Shown piece after piece: positions 55,215-64,000 of a stretch of DNA of 64,000 bases (position 1 is its first letter; the number at the start of each line of letters is the position of its first letter). The notes below the pieces were generated by a model. The model ran no database searches, was not told where the DNA came from, and saw nothing but the letters and a program-made list of their open reading frames with translations. Source of the DNA: Microdochium bolleyi (Eukaryota; Ascomycota; Sordariomycetes; Xylariales; Microdochiaceae). Location of the stretch: contig KQ964248.1 in the NCBI GenBank assembly GCA_001566295.1, positions 2,418,001-2,482,000 on the forward strand, given 5' to 3'. The position numbers and the translations under genes were made by a program.

Positions 55215-57439
55215 GTTGGATTGACGGGAGAATGCCCAGCCCGGGTTGAGGAGAGGTGGTAGTCGTAGAGCCCTGGCTCTCTGGCCGTCTTGCAGCGTGT
55301 CTCTGCACCCGTGGCTGTGTAGTGTGTGACCCGGTGTGGTGTGGTGTGGGTTTGGTGAGAGCGAAGTGAGAAGAAAGGAGGGAGAGATGGAGAAAGGCGG
55401 TTGAGCTGGAGGAGGCAGGGCAAGCGGCAGGTCGGAGCGGAAGGATGGGCAGCAAGGGCTGATATGGGCGGCCGCAAAGAGCGCTTGAGCAGCGGGGTTT
55501 GTTGGCCGTGCAGACCACTAGCAGCGAGTCGACCCAACGCGCTGAGTGGCCGGCAGAGCGGCGGTTGAGAGGCTTGCACCTGCGTCGACACTGGCCCGGG
55601 ATTGGGCAGCACGCCTCCAGGCCTGCCGTCATGCCGCCGCTGAGTGGGCACCCGCCGGGGGGAGCCTTCCAAGGCCCGTCCTCCTCGCCGTCGTCCTCCC
55701 AGTCCCGTCCCTCGCAGCCATGACGATGGCTCCCCGGGGCAGTCCCTGCTCTCGCCCATCTCTATACGTCCTGATAATATACGGAAAACACTGATCGCTT
55801 CATGATGGACGACCCAGCCAGCAACGCCCGACAGAGTCACCCGCCGTCGCCCGTCCACAGCCAGAACAGTCACGGTTGCAATCCTCGATGCCCGCATGCA
55901 GTGGATGCGTCCCCTTGAGGCATATGCATCGTGAATCTGCATGTTTCAACTGTATACTCTGTACTGCAGGGGACCTGGGCGACTTCCAGTCTGCCGCCAT
56001 CGGCCTGTGCCAGGTCACCCAGCAAATCAAGCCACCAAAGCTCCGGCCAAAGTCAACGTTGCATGGGCTGCGATGGGCTCCACGGCGGCAGGGCCTGCGA
56101 TTGCCAATTCCATCCGTCAGCTTCCGTGCCACGAGTGGGGCCCAGCATGCGCATTGCCCGCGTTGCGTCAGTCAAGACAAGAAAGCTCCACGATCTGCCA
56201 GCATCACGAGTCTCGTCTCGTGCTCGAGCCGTGGACCCTTTCCACGCCTTGGTCGTCGTCTGGTACGATACGGCTCCAGTGATATCCCGTACAAATGACA
56301 ACGACAAGCGTGCTCGCTGGGGGAGCTTGTATTTGTCCCAACTCCTTACGGCCAACACCGTATTTCAGAGGCCGCCGGCAAGCTTCAGCCGGAGCAGTGG
56401 AATGTCGACAACGGATTACTCGAAGGCTTCGACCAAACACCACCTCCTCGCTCGTAATGGTCGCTTCCTGCTCCACACTTGATGGCTGCTGCTGAGCTAG
56501 ACATCGCGTGGCCGCGTCCACCAACCGCGTTACTGAGTTCCTCCATGTTCGCTTCGTGCAAAGTCACGGTGTCTGTCGGCATCCGGTCCAGTGCTTCGCT
56601 TGCCCAGCAACAGTGTCTCCTGAAGCGATAAATAAACAAATGCAGCCAGAGTGATTTGTTCGCTCGGGTATACCCTGGAACTGGCACGTCGATCAGAGGA
56701 CCCCTACACGCCACCATTGATGTAATGCCCGGTGGAGTGCCCTTAACTCGGGAGTCGGCGCTTTGGACTTGGCACTTACAGTTTCGAAAACACAACCGGG
56801 TCCTTGCCAGGGGATCTTCATGGATCTCGATGAGTGTTGCCGCTCGCAGTCCTTTGAAGAAAAGATGCACGGCCGCCCTCCGCACCACAACGTCACTTGG
56901 CTAACGGGCGGAATACCACCAAGTCCTCAGTCGGTTCTTGTTCGGGTGCTGTCTTAATCACACCTAATGTTCCATTCAAACATTGAGAATTGGGTCATCT
57001 GCCCGTCCGTGGTCGCGACTTTCGACGCTCAGTGTGCTATTAAGAAAGAGATCGTCCAGAAACTGCCGGAGCGATTGTTACCACCTTTGCCAAGTTGATG
57101 AGAGGAAAGACAGCGCAGCTCCGATTTTCGATAGATTCTACGCACTCGATTTCCCTTGAAGCATTACACAGACACCCGGGCAGAGCGTTATGCAACGAGC
57201 ACCGATACGTGATACACTTTGATCACAGTGATCGTCTTCTAGAACAGAAACCCAATCCAGCGCAACTCGTCGTGCAAGGCCCTGCATTTCAGTCGGGAAA
57301 CCGTCGCAGCGGGCTCGTTGATTAACACTACAGTCTCTCGATGTAGACATACAGTGGGTTTGCAGATCCTAACGGGACTCTTCTAACAATGAACAGTGCC
57401 GCGCAGCTGGACACGAGAGAATTACGGCATGAGACCCTT

Positions 57440-58049
57440 CTAAGTCGTGTCGGAACCAAGAGGTCGCCTGCTATCGGGGTCGCCGGCGGCTAACTGCCCC
57501 AGCGCGGAGGCAGTGTTGGGCTCCACTCCGACAAGGGCCGACTCCTCGCTCTGCTCGTTTTCGCTCGTCTCCATGGCTTTCTGTCGTTCGATGTTTGTGG
57601 AGACTCAGGCTGTCCTTCTGTCGTGTTGGAATACCCACTGGACGGGCCGCTTGCTCAACTTGGCAAAAGCCTTCGGCGTCGCCACCAGTCTTGCACATGG
57701 AACCTCGTCTCCAAAGAAGGTAGACTCCAACCACCAGGCGTGTCTTGGTGTGTACTGCACAGGGACGTAGCACTAAACATCTCCCCTTGGGCTCCGTAGG
57801 ACCTGCGTCTTGGCACCAGGCACAGGTCGGTTCCATCTCGCGCATCACCGACAACCATGGCATGCAGCCCCGTTCAGCCCTGTGCCAAGCCCAGGACCTC
57901 GAAAACCACTCCGTGAGGTTGATGTCCTCCTCCTCACGCACAACATACCACTGCGCTCGCGAAGTATCTGCCACTACAGAGTCTAGACAGGCCACGGCCA
58001 GCATCAGGAATGCGGGCGAGCCTGTGCCTGTCGGATCAGCCGCATACAT
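57440..58049 (-). pseudogene. Possible degraded or unrecognised gene
   Basis: Coding-like translation on the minus strand that does not form one intact frame. From an ATG at 58049 (MYAADPTGTG) the frame reads through DSVVADTSRAQWYVV and INLTEWFSRSWAWHRAERG. A GT at 57848 and a TTTAG at 57773 would remove 76 nt and join it to CYVPVQYTPRHAWWLE, then FGDEVPCARLVATPKAF. A TGA at 57605-57607 interrupts this before VSTNIERQKAMETSENEQ, which runs to a stop at 57440. The third-position GC bias fits coding sequence. I do not recognise the family. It may be a pseudogene, a gene with an unseen intron, or chance in GC-rich DNA. Confidence 0.3.
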
Positions 58050-60482
58050 GTTAGCTCCTGTTAGAACCACATGGCCACGGCTCACTGAGCCACGTCGCAC
58101 TTCTTGGAGAAGACGCAGCTAGCCTTCAACTCGGTGACCACCACACTGCGTGCCGCCGCCTCCTGCATTTCTCAGCCAGACTTTACATGCATGCCCCGGA
58201 ACTAGGCAGAATCAAGCCGCCAGCGATGAGGTGTCAACTTCCCTGCTCCAGGACAGCCTTGTTAACCCAATACCTCATCGTGCCTTTAAGCTTGATGCCT
58301 GACCATTATCGGAGTTGTTATGGCCCTTGTCGTCATGATCGTCCGACTACCTAGTGCCCTTCAAGTCGCCGAAGTGCCAATGCTACGCTGCAGCCCGCTT
58401 CTCTTCAGGGCCTGCGATTCGCGCACGGCCATCGGCTGTTACACCAATTTGGAGAAAGACTGTTACACCACTGCCAGCCTGTTACGCCTCCATACCCGGT
58501 TTTCAGAGCCCACGACCACATCTCATTGGCGGCCGTACCCTCATCACCGTCCCGCTACAACTCGTCACTGGTCTCTGCCAAGGGCTGGGAGAATAAACAT
58601 AGTGGCCCGAACCGGGCGTTCACACAGGCCAGGCGGAGTCTCGACGTCTTCAAGAATCATTCTATCTCGACAGGACTCCGTCTTCGAGGTGCGGCGCCCT
58701 CGGTCAGGTTCACAACTACCCACCAGATTGATCACGATCGTGGATAACCACGGGTATCGGTGGGGCTTTGTTCGCTATTTCTCTTTCGGCTTCAGAGGCA
58801 CCTATCTGCCTGCCCGACTGAGAGCGTTTTTTGCGTCGGGATCAAGTTCGCACTGCATCCAGCTCCGAATATGGAGGTACTGCTGAGTTAGTCTGTGACC
58901 TCTCTGCTTGGCACTTTTGTCGATCATTGCGATGTGTGGCTAAGGCATCCCAGATGTCCAGCGGCTGCATGGGCGGGGCGCGAGCTTAATTAAGCGAGTA
59001 CTTCCAGGTTTTGCACAACGACACGCCGGATGAGCTCTGGTCTGTTCCCAGCTGCGCGGTGAATAGCCTCTTCTGGGCCACTACTGCACACCAGACTCCT
59101 CTCCCTTCATCTTCCAGGAACCACGCACGACAGGGCCAGGGGGGCGCGCTTGCAAGTTTGCAGGTCTGGGCCTGGCCTGTAGAGCACGGATCATGGGGGA
59201 AGAACTGCTCCGTACGCTTCCATCGTGAGGTCCGAAGATCCGTCAGCTCTGGGGCCTTTGGAATTTGCGGTGAAAGTCTTTTTCCCACTCGGATGGACCC
59301 CCTCGGAGCTGCTCTTTGGCAAGGTTCGGTCACCAGCTCCACCGTCGTGGAAAGGGACCATTGTGAAATGCCGTTCGCTTTGCACTTTGAGGGCTCACAA
59401 CTTCGCCCCGACCTTGTCAAGCTCTGCTCACGACGGTCTGCCGTTCGGGTCAGCGACGGCAAGGGAGACATTAATACCGCAGGCTAAGAACCATGGTTGG
59501 AAAGCGCCATCTGCAGCCTACGAAGCAAAAAGGCGGGTGAGTTGTGTTCCCTTGATGCTGGCAGCCCCATTTAAATAGTCGAAAAGTCCCGATCGTACTT
59601 TGCAGGCCCGATCCAAACCCATGCGACGGATCCTGCTGGGTTCCCCTTCTACCGGGGGTGGAACTGGGCTGCTGCTTCAACGGGCCGGAGTCTGGCTCCG
59701 GTGAGCCTGCAAGCCTCGAGATAGCGCCGCCTTGTACAGGCTGGGGCCGAAGGCTACCGATGCAGCAAGGGGATTCTGCCCTGCCGGAAACTTCCAGGGC
59801 CAACTCCGGACTCCCACGGCACCTCGTACGAGTAGCAGGCATCGCCTATTCTACTTCCGGGCTCGGGAAGATTCCATGCCTCGCGGAATACACCGGCCAA
59901 GACAAGCCATCAGTACTCTCACTTGACGAGGCAACTAGATGAGCTAGAGCGGGCTTGACAGCGCTAGGCTGGGCGCTAGTTGGGACTCACCACGATACCT
60001 TCAATGAGGTCATTGTCGTTCTCCTGCGGAAGGACGCTGGCCACAGAGTGAGCTATACCACTACCTGAGCTATCGACCGCGGTATGCAAGCCACCTCTGA
60101 GCACAACCAGGATTTGGGCGTGCTCGTGGACCCCAGCACCATGTCCAGCTCTGTATGAGACGCATAGCGATAGTTAGGGTTGCACCAGGACTGCAAGTGA
60201 GTAGAGTAACTTGGCCAAGCAGGGGTTTGGGCAAACAAGATTCAGCCACCACATGTTTTTTTCCTTTCATGCCAAGGATCACACCCACGAGCACCATCGG
60301 CTTGGTTCTTGCTTGAAATGCTGAGCTGCTGGAATGAATGTCACGAGCAATCGTGCTCATGCTTTTGACCTTGCGAGCTGGACCAGGATGGCTCGTGTGG
60401 TCGGAGCCGGCATTGGTCGGCCGCAGTTGAGGTTCTAGACAAAAGCGGTCAAATCAGCGGAGAGGCAAGCAAGATCAAACCG

Positions 60483-60498
60483 CCCCCCCCCCCCCCCC
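60483..60498 (+). repeat. Poly-C tract (16 nt)
   Basis: Sixteen consecutive C in the gene-poor region. With 19204-19217 and 25471-25484 it is one of three long G/C homopolymers in the window. Confidence 0.85.
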
Positions 60499-61282
60499 GA
60501 AGTGGCGACATATTCTCGCACCTGACGCTACTTGATGTTCATGGAAGTAAAGACATTGTGATGATGGTTTTCGCACAGTCTCATGAATTATCTTGGGGAT
60601 AGATCACTACCTGCTTTCTGAGTGTTGAGTGGTCGAGATTGATATTTGGATTAGGACATGTCGTTATTTTATATCTTTTTATCAACTTTTCTTCGCCTCT
60701 TTGTTATATATACCTTTTCTGCATGCTCTTCTGGAAATCCATTTCCATTGTCTTTTCTGCCTCTTCTGCTTACTTTCCCCTTCTCGTTGGTAAAAGGACA
60801 CAAATAAAACAAAAGTAAACAACAAAACAGATCGCTGCGACAGGCGAGTGAAGCGAAGCTCAAAATGTGTACTAGAGGGTTTCGCTGGTTTTCGCCTCGG
60901 GCCAGGCACGACCTCCTCGAAGACTCCAGTATCACGGGCAAGCACGGCACGGTCGGGGGACGAAAGCAGGACAGCAATTCCGTCTGTCCATGACACCTAC
61001 GTGGTAGTCGCGGAGACATTCAAAAGTAATGGTGGGTAGCAATATTCTTCATTCTTGCTAGGTATGATTATCGGTCCGCTCTCGCCTGGCAACCATCATG
61101 TCGTGCCGCATGGTGGGGGTATAAATAAAGCTCTAAGCACCAACTTCGTGGCAGTTTGCTAATGAGATACAAGGCGTTCTCTCGCCATCAGACACCACTT
61201 CTTACAGAAAGGGGAAAGCACAATCTGTAGTAGCGGGTCATTTCTTTGGAGTCCTGCTGTCATTCGTCCGAGATCGACCATG

Positions 61283-64000
61283 CTAGAGCGGCATCTCATC
61301 CTCCTCGATCAGCCTGCCCAATATCAGGCTCTGGACGACGAGCTCATCGTCGAGGGTCCTGACCCGCTTTGGCGGTCTCGCACCCTCCTGGTCGGTGGCC
61401 TGCGCCATGCTGGTGTTGGCGCTGGCGGTGCTGGCCTTTGTCGACCTCTTGCGCTTCCTTGCACCAGCTGCTTCCTTGGCTGTTCCACTCCTAGCAGGGT
61501 CGCCATAGAGGACCGTGTCGACGTCGGTGAGCCGGTCGCCGACGTACACCCAGTGAAAAGGATCTCCCGCGTCTTGTCTTTGTACGAGGACTGCTCGAGC
61601 TTCATCGAGTGTGTGCACGCGAGTCAGCGTGGCGCCCAGAACCTGCACAAGGAAGAGGTAAGGCATGTTATCCTCCTTTGTCGTCCTTTTCAGAACGACG
61701 AGGACTTCCGTATTCTCCAGCAGCTTGGGTCGTTGTTCAATGACCTTGACCAGCTTGCTCGTGGTAGGATCGTAAAATGGCAAGTTGCGGGAACGGATGG
61801 CTTCGCCCAGGAACGAGCTCTGCCCGGCGCACAACAAGTACGACGACCAGTCCACCAGCTTCCTCTTTGCCACGCAGGTCGTGATCCACCGAGGTGCGAG
61901 GCATGGTAGGCCGAGCGCGAGCGCCTGGATATACTTGGCCTTTCTCGAATGCTCGTCCGCAATGAGCGCGGTAAAGCCCATCTCAGGGTTCACTGGACTC
62001 ATTGAGCTGGACAGTGCCGATATCGTGTTGGTCCTGTTCCCGAAGGAATCTAGGCGGAACAGTGCATCAAAGCCGTCGGAGAGCACAACACCCCCTTCTT
62101 TCACAATGGAGTCCTTGAGAGCTTTATTCTGAGACACTCTTGCCTTGAAGCGCTCGTCATCCTCGTGGCGCTGCTTTGACTGAAAGGTTACGGCAAACGT
62201 CATACCTTGGAAGATCTTCTCATTGGTCGCTATACTTGCGGTGCTCTCTTGCAAAGATACCTGCGCGGTCGATGTCTGCCGAAGTGACTTTCGGGACTTG
62301 GCCACGTTGAGTCTCATCTCTGTTTGTCGCCTCTTGGCCGGCGATTTGACTGAAACATCAACAGAACTCGCTCGAGAGAGCCGACTGGATGCACGGCTAG
62401 TGCTCCGGGGCGACATGCTGTAGGTCGTGATCTTCTGCTTGGGCGCCGACGATGAAGGCCGACCACGACGCTGAAACTTGGCGACTGCTGGTGACGAAAC
62501 ATTGTCAAGCGGCTCCTGGACTTCATGTTCAGTATTTGGGGTCGCGCTAGAGGGTCGCGGAGGCGTTGCTGATAGACTGCTTAAGCTCGACGTGCGCGAG
62601 CTCGCATCCGAAGATGGAGGTAGCTGGGGAAAAGCCGGACTGTTGATCTGCTTAATCCTTCTCGAGCTCCGAGTGACCACACGCTGCGAAGATGCCAGGA
62701 TAACCGTCGGCGACGACCGAAGGCCTGGTGCGAACGGGCTAGAGACGATGACGTCCTTGATGATCTCAGCCTCTCTGCGTATTTGACCATCTACTCCTGA
62801 TCCGTCAGTACCGGGCGGAGGCTCCGTACTTGGTAACGGTGGCAGTGAAGGCGCAGTCGAGTTGCTAGCAGGAATCGAAATTCTGGGCCGTGTGAAGTCT
62901 TTCGCATACTCAGCTGTTGCAGTACCTGCAGGGCTGGTTTCTGGTATTGTGTCTGCCACAAAGACCGCCTCACGGTGCGTTGAGACGATGTTCGGAGGGC
63001 AGCCTGGCGGGCTACTTGGTTGGTCTTCAGCACCCAGTACTGCCCTGCCGCCCTGAGCCGTGTTCTGAGCTTGCTGCGAATCAGCGACCGTTTCCTGGGA
63101 ATCGCCTTCAGGTCCCAATGGATCAGTGTTCAGGTGACCGAGCGTTGGGCTCGCTTCGGTATGGTCCTTGCTCGCTTTTGACTTTGCACGATTGGTTGAC
63201 GGAACCTCAACATCCTCTTCCTCGGCTTCGTGTATCGGCCGACCTAGAGACTTGTCGTCTGTCGACGAGGATCTCGAGTGCGATTGTGTTGGCATTTGAG
63301 GCGCCGGAAATGTGATCGATGCTAGAGACTTCATTGCCTTCTTTTGTTTCTCTCGCGCCAGCCTCTGGCGCCTGTCAAGTGCCAGGTCCGCATCGCTGTC
63401 TGAATCTTCCTGCTCGCTTGACTGCCGTCTTCTCGAACTCGCGATCTCAAATCCCTGGACTGACCGGTACTCGTCGATCGGATCAAGCTTGCTACGCTTG
63501 GGCGGCTTGGGCTTCAGTTCGGAAGAGAGCGGTACATCACGCCGTTGCGCGCCTTCGTGATGGTCCTGACTGGTAGTCAACTCGTGTGCGCGCGACGATG
63601 GGTCGAGGAGCGCTGGGCTCGACACGGCGCCATGAGAGACCGGAGAGGTCCGCAAGAACTTGTCCTTCAGTGGCGAGCTGACAGCATGGTTTGGGGAGAT
63701 TGTATTGTTGTCCATATAGAAGGGAGACGGGCGTGATGACGTCGGGCTGGCGGCTTTCACCGCAGAGGTGCACTGCTCGAACAATTGCGACGCGCCGAAG
63801 ACGGTGGCACCACCGTGGCCCTTGACAGCGAACGGATTCTGGACTGCGGGTGCAGGAGTTTCGGGAGGCAAGCTCCTTGCATGGTATCGATTTGTAAATG
63901 AGGTATCTGGTGGTTCGGGAGCCTCAAGCGACTGCGATCGGGGATGCCACTCTGTCAAAGGCTGCGAGTCGAGATCTTCGGCAGGGTCGGTGAATGGGTC
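61283..64000 (-). CDS. Rad9/Crb2-like BRCT checkpoint protein, 5' end cut
   Basis: The frame is open from the right window edge to the stop at 61283, giving at least 905 aa; the N-terminus lies outside. Most of it is disordered Ser/Pro/Arg-rich sequence with many SQ/TQ sites (for example GDSQETVADSQQAQ), as in checkpoint adaptors phosphorylated by ATR/ATM kinases. The C-terminal about 300 residues form a tandem BRCT region: FQGMTFAVTFQ..., GFTALIADEHSRKAKYIQALALGLPCLAPRWI (BRCT1 with its Trp), then VLVVLKRTTKEDNMPYLFLVQVLGATLTRV and DPFHWVYVGDRLTDVD. This fits the budding-yeast Rad9, fission-yeast Crb2, 53BP1 group acting in DNA damage signalling. It ends in a basic linker and LIEEDEMPL. A Tudor region was not clearly identified by eye. 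Confidence 0.78.
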   Translation of the reverse strand, partial: DPFTDPAEDLDSQPLTEWHPRSQSLEAPEPPDTSFTNRYHARSLPPETPAPAVQNPFAVKGHGGATVFGASQLFEQCTSAVKAASPTSSRPSPFYMDNNTISPNHAVSSPLKDKFLRTSPVSHGAVSSPALLDPSSRAHELTTSQDHHEGAQRRDVPLSSELKPKPPKRSKLDPIDEYRSVQGFEIASSRRRQSSEQEDSDSDADLALDRRQRLAREKQKKAMKSLASITFPAPQMPTQSHSRSSSTDDKSLGRPIHEAEEEDVEVPSTNRAKSKASKDHTEASPTLGHLNTDPLGPEGDSQETVADSQQAQNTAQGGRAVLGAEDQPSSPPGCPPNIVSTHREAVFVADTIPETSPAGTATAEYAKDFTRPRISIPASNSTAPSLPPLPSTEPPPGTDGSGVDGQIRREAEIIKDVIVSSPFAPGLRSSPTVILASSQRVVTRSSRRIKQINSPAFPQLPPSSDASSRTSSLSSLSATPPRPSSATPNTEHEVQEPLDNVSSPAVAKFQRRGRPSSSAPKQKITTYSMSPRSTSRASSRLSRASSVDVSVKSPAKRRQTEMRLNVAKSRKSLRQTSTAQVSLQESTASIATNEKIFQGMTFAVTFQSKQRHEDDERFKARVSQNKALKDSIVKEGGVVLSDGFDALFRLDSFGNRTNTISALSSSMSPVNPEMGFTALIADEHSRKAKYIQALALGLPCLAPRWITTCVAKRKLVDWSSYLLCAGQSSFLGEAIRSRNLPFYDPTTSKLVKVIEQRPKLLENTEVLVVLKRTTKEDNMPYLFLVQVLGATLTRVHTLDEARAVLVQRQDAGDPFHWVYVGDRLTDVDTVLYGDPARSGTAKEAAGARKRKRSTKASTASANTSMAQATDQEGARPPKRVRTLDDELVVQSLILGRLIEEDEMPL

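Larger units (their letters stand above)
55215..61282. other. Gene-poor 6-kb region
   Basis: No complete gene can be defined in these 6 kb. The left end must contain the promoter and leader of the 54198-55214 gene, including GTGTGGTGTG-type repeats around 55335-55350. Overlapping open frames on both strands (for example 59011-59487 plus and 58986-59471 minus) are not supported by any motif. A coding-like segment is seen on the minus strand at about 57440-58049. A C16 tract lies at 60483-60498. AT-richer sequence near 60640-60830 may be the 3' flank region of a transcript. I recognise no transposon, tRNA or rRNA here. Confidence 0.5.

Noticed and set aside
58320..58886. 188-aa plus-strand frame with an ATG
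   Set aside because: Arg/Ser/Thr-rich sequence without a motif, next to overlapping frames; insufficient to call a gene.
59011..59487. 158-aa plus-strand frame overlapping a 161-aa minus-strand frame
   Set aside because: Both strands are open over the same bases and neither shows a domain, so chance in GC-rich DNA is likely.
55215..61282. Transposon relic or tRNA gene in the gene-poor region
   Set aside because: I could not see terminal repeats, transposase motifs or a tRNA box A/box B pair by eye; a tRNAscan-SE and RepeatMasker run would decide.

Overview
The window is nuclear DNA of a filamentous ascomycete (Pezizomycotina, most likely Sordariomycetes). The evidence is short introns of about 50-210 nt with GT...AG borders and CTAAC-type branch sites, GC-rich third codon positions, long GC-rich spacers, and fungal gene types: a 455-aa NADP-GDH, a chromodomain/HDA2-3 protein, a 2EXR-domain protein and an F-box-like protein. 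No bacterial, viral or intact transposon genes were seen. The species cannot be fixed from the sequence alone.

Layout. 1-1793 has no recognised gene. 1794-3456 (-) is NADP-glutamate dehydrogenase, followed by a 2.3-kb spacer. 5780-9212 (-) is the DNA polymerase delta catalytic subunit. 10111-10674 (+) is a small DUF1772-like membrane protein. 11265-15850 (+) is a large chromodomain + HDA2/3 + coiled-coil protein. 16655-17509 (-) is cytochrome c oxidase subunit VI. 18135-19364 (-) is a damaged esterase gene. 20219-22114 (+) is an M18 vacuolar aminopeptidase with a 7-nt exon. 23264-25054 (+) is a PAF-acetylhydrolase-like lipase. 25910-27534 (+) is a sarcosine-oxidase-like flavoenzyme.

27823-35746 is a dense RNA and translation block. 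TRM61 (-) and cysteinyl-tRNA synthetase (+) are divergent, then SmD3 (-) and tryptophanyl-tRNA synthetase (+) are divergent. 35987-38204 (-) is an AAA+ ATPase. 40237-41682 (-) is a 2EXR protein, 44212-45816 (+) an F-box-like protein with a membrane anchor, and 46087-49364 (-) an M16 metalloprotease. 50426-53312 (+) is a ZW10/Dsl1-type tether whose acidic loop carries WxW motifs. 54198-55214 (-) is a protein of unknown function. 55215-61282 is gene-poor. 61283-64000 (-) is the 3' part of a Rad9/Crb2-like BRCT checkpoint gene cut by the window edge.

Most genes are conserved housekeeping genes: nitrogen assimilation, replication, respiration, tRNA charging and modification, splicing, ER-Golgi tethering and DNA damage. 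There is no secondary-metabolite cluster. The most notable points are the multiply broken esterase, the 7-nt exon, the WxW loop in the ZW10/Dsl1 protein, the chromodomain/HDA2-3 fusion rich in SQ sites, and cryptic coding-like segments in two gene-poor spacers. Splice sites were placed by eye from reading frame, GT/AG borders and family conservation.
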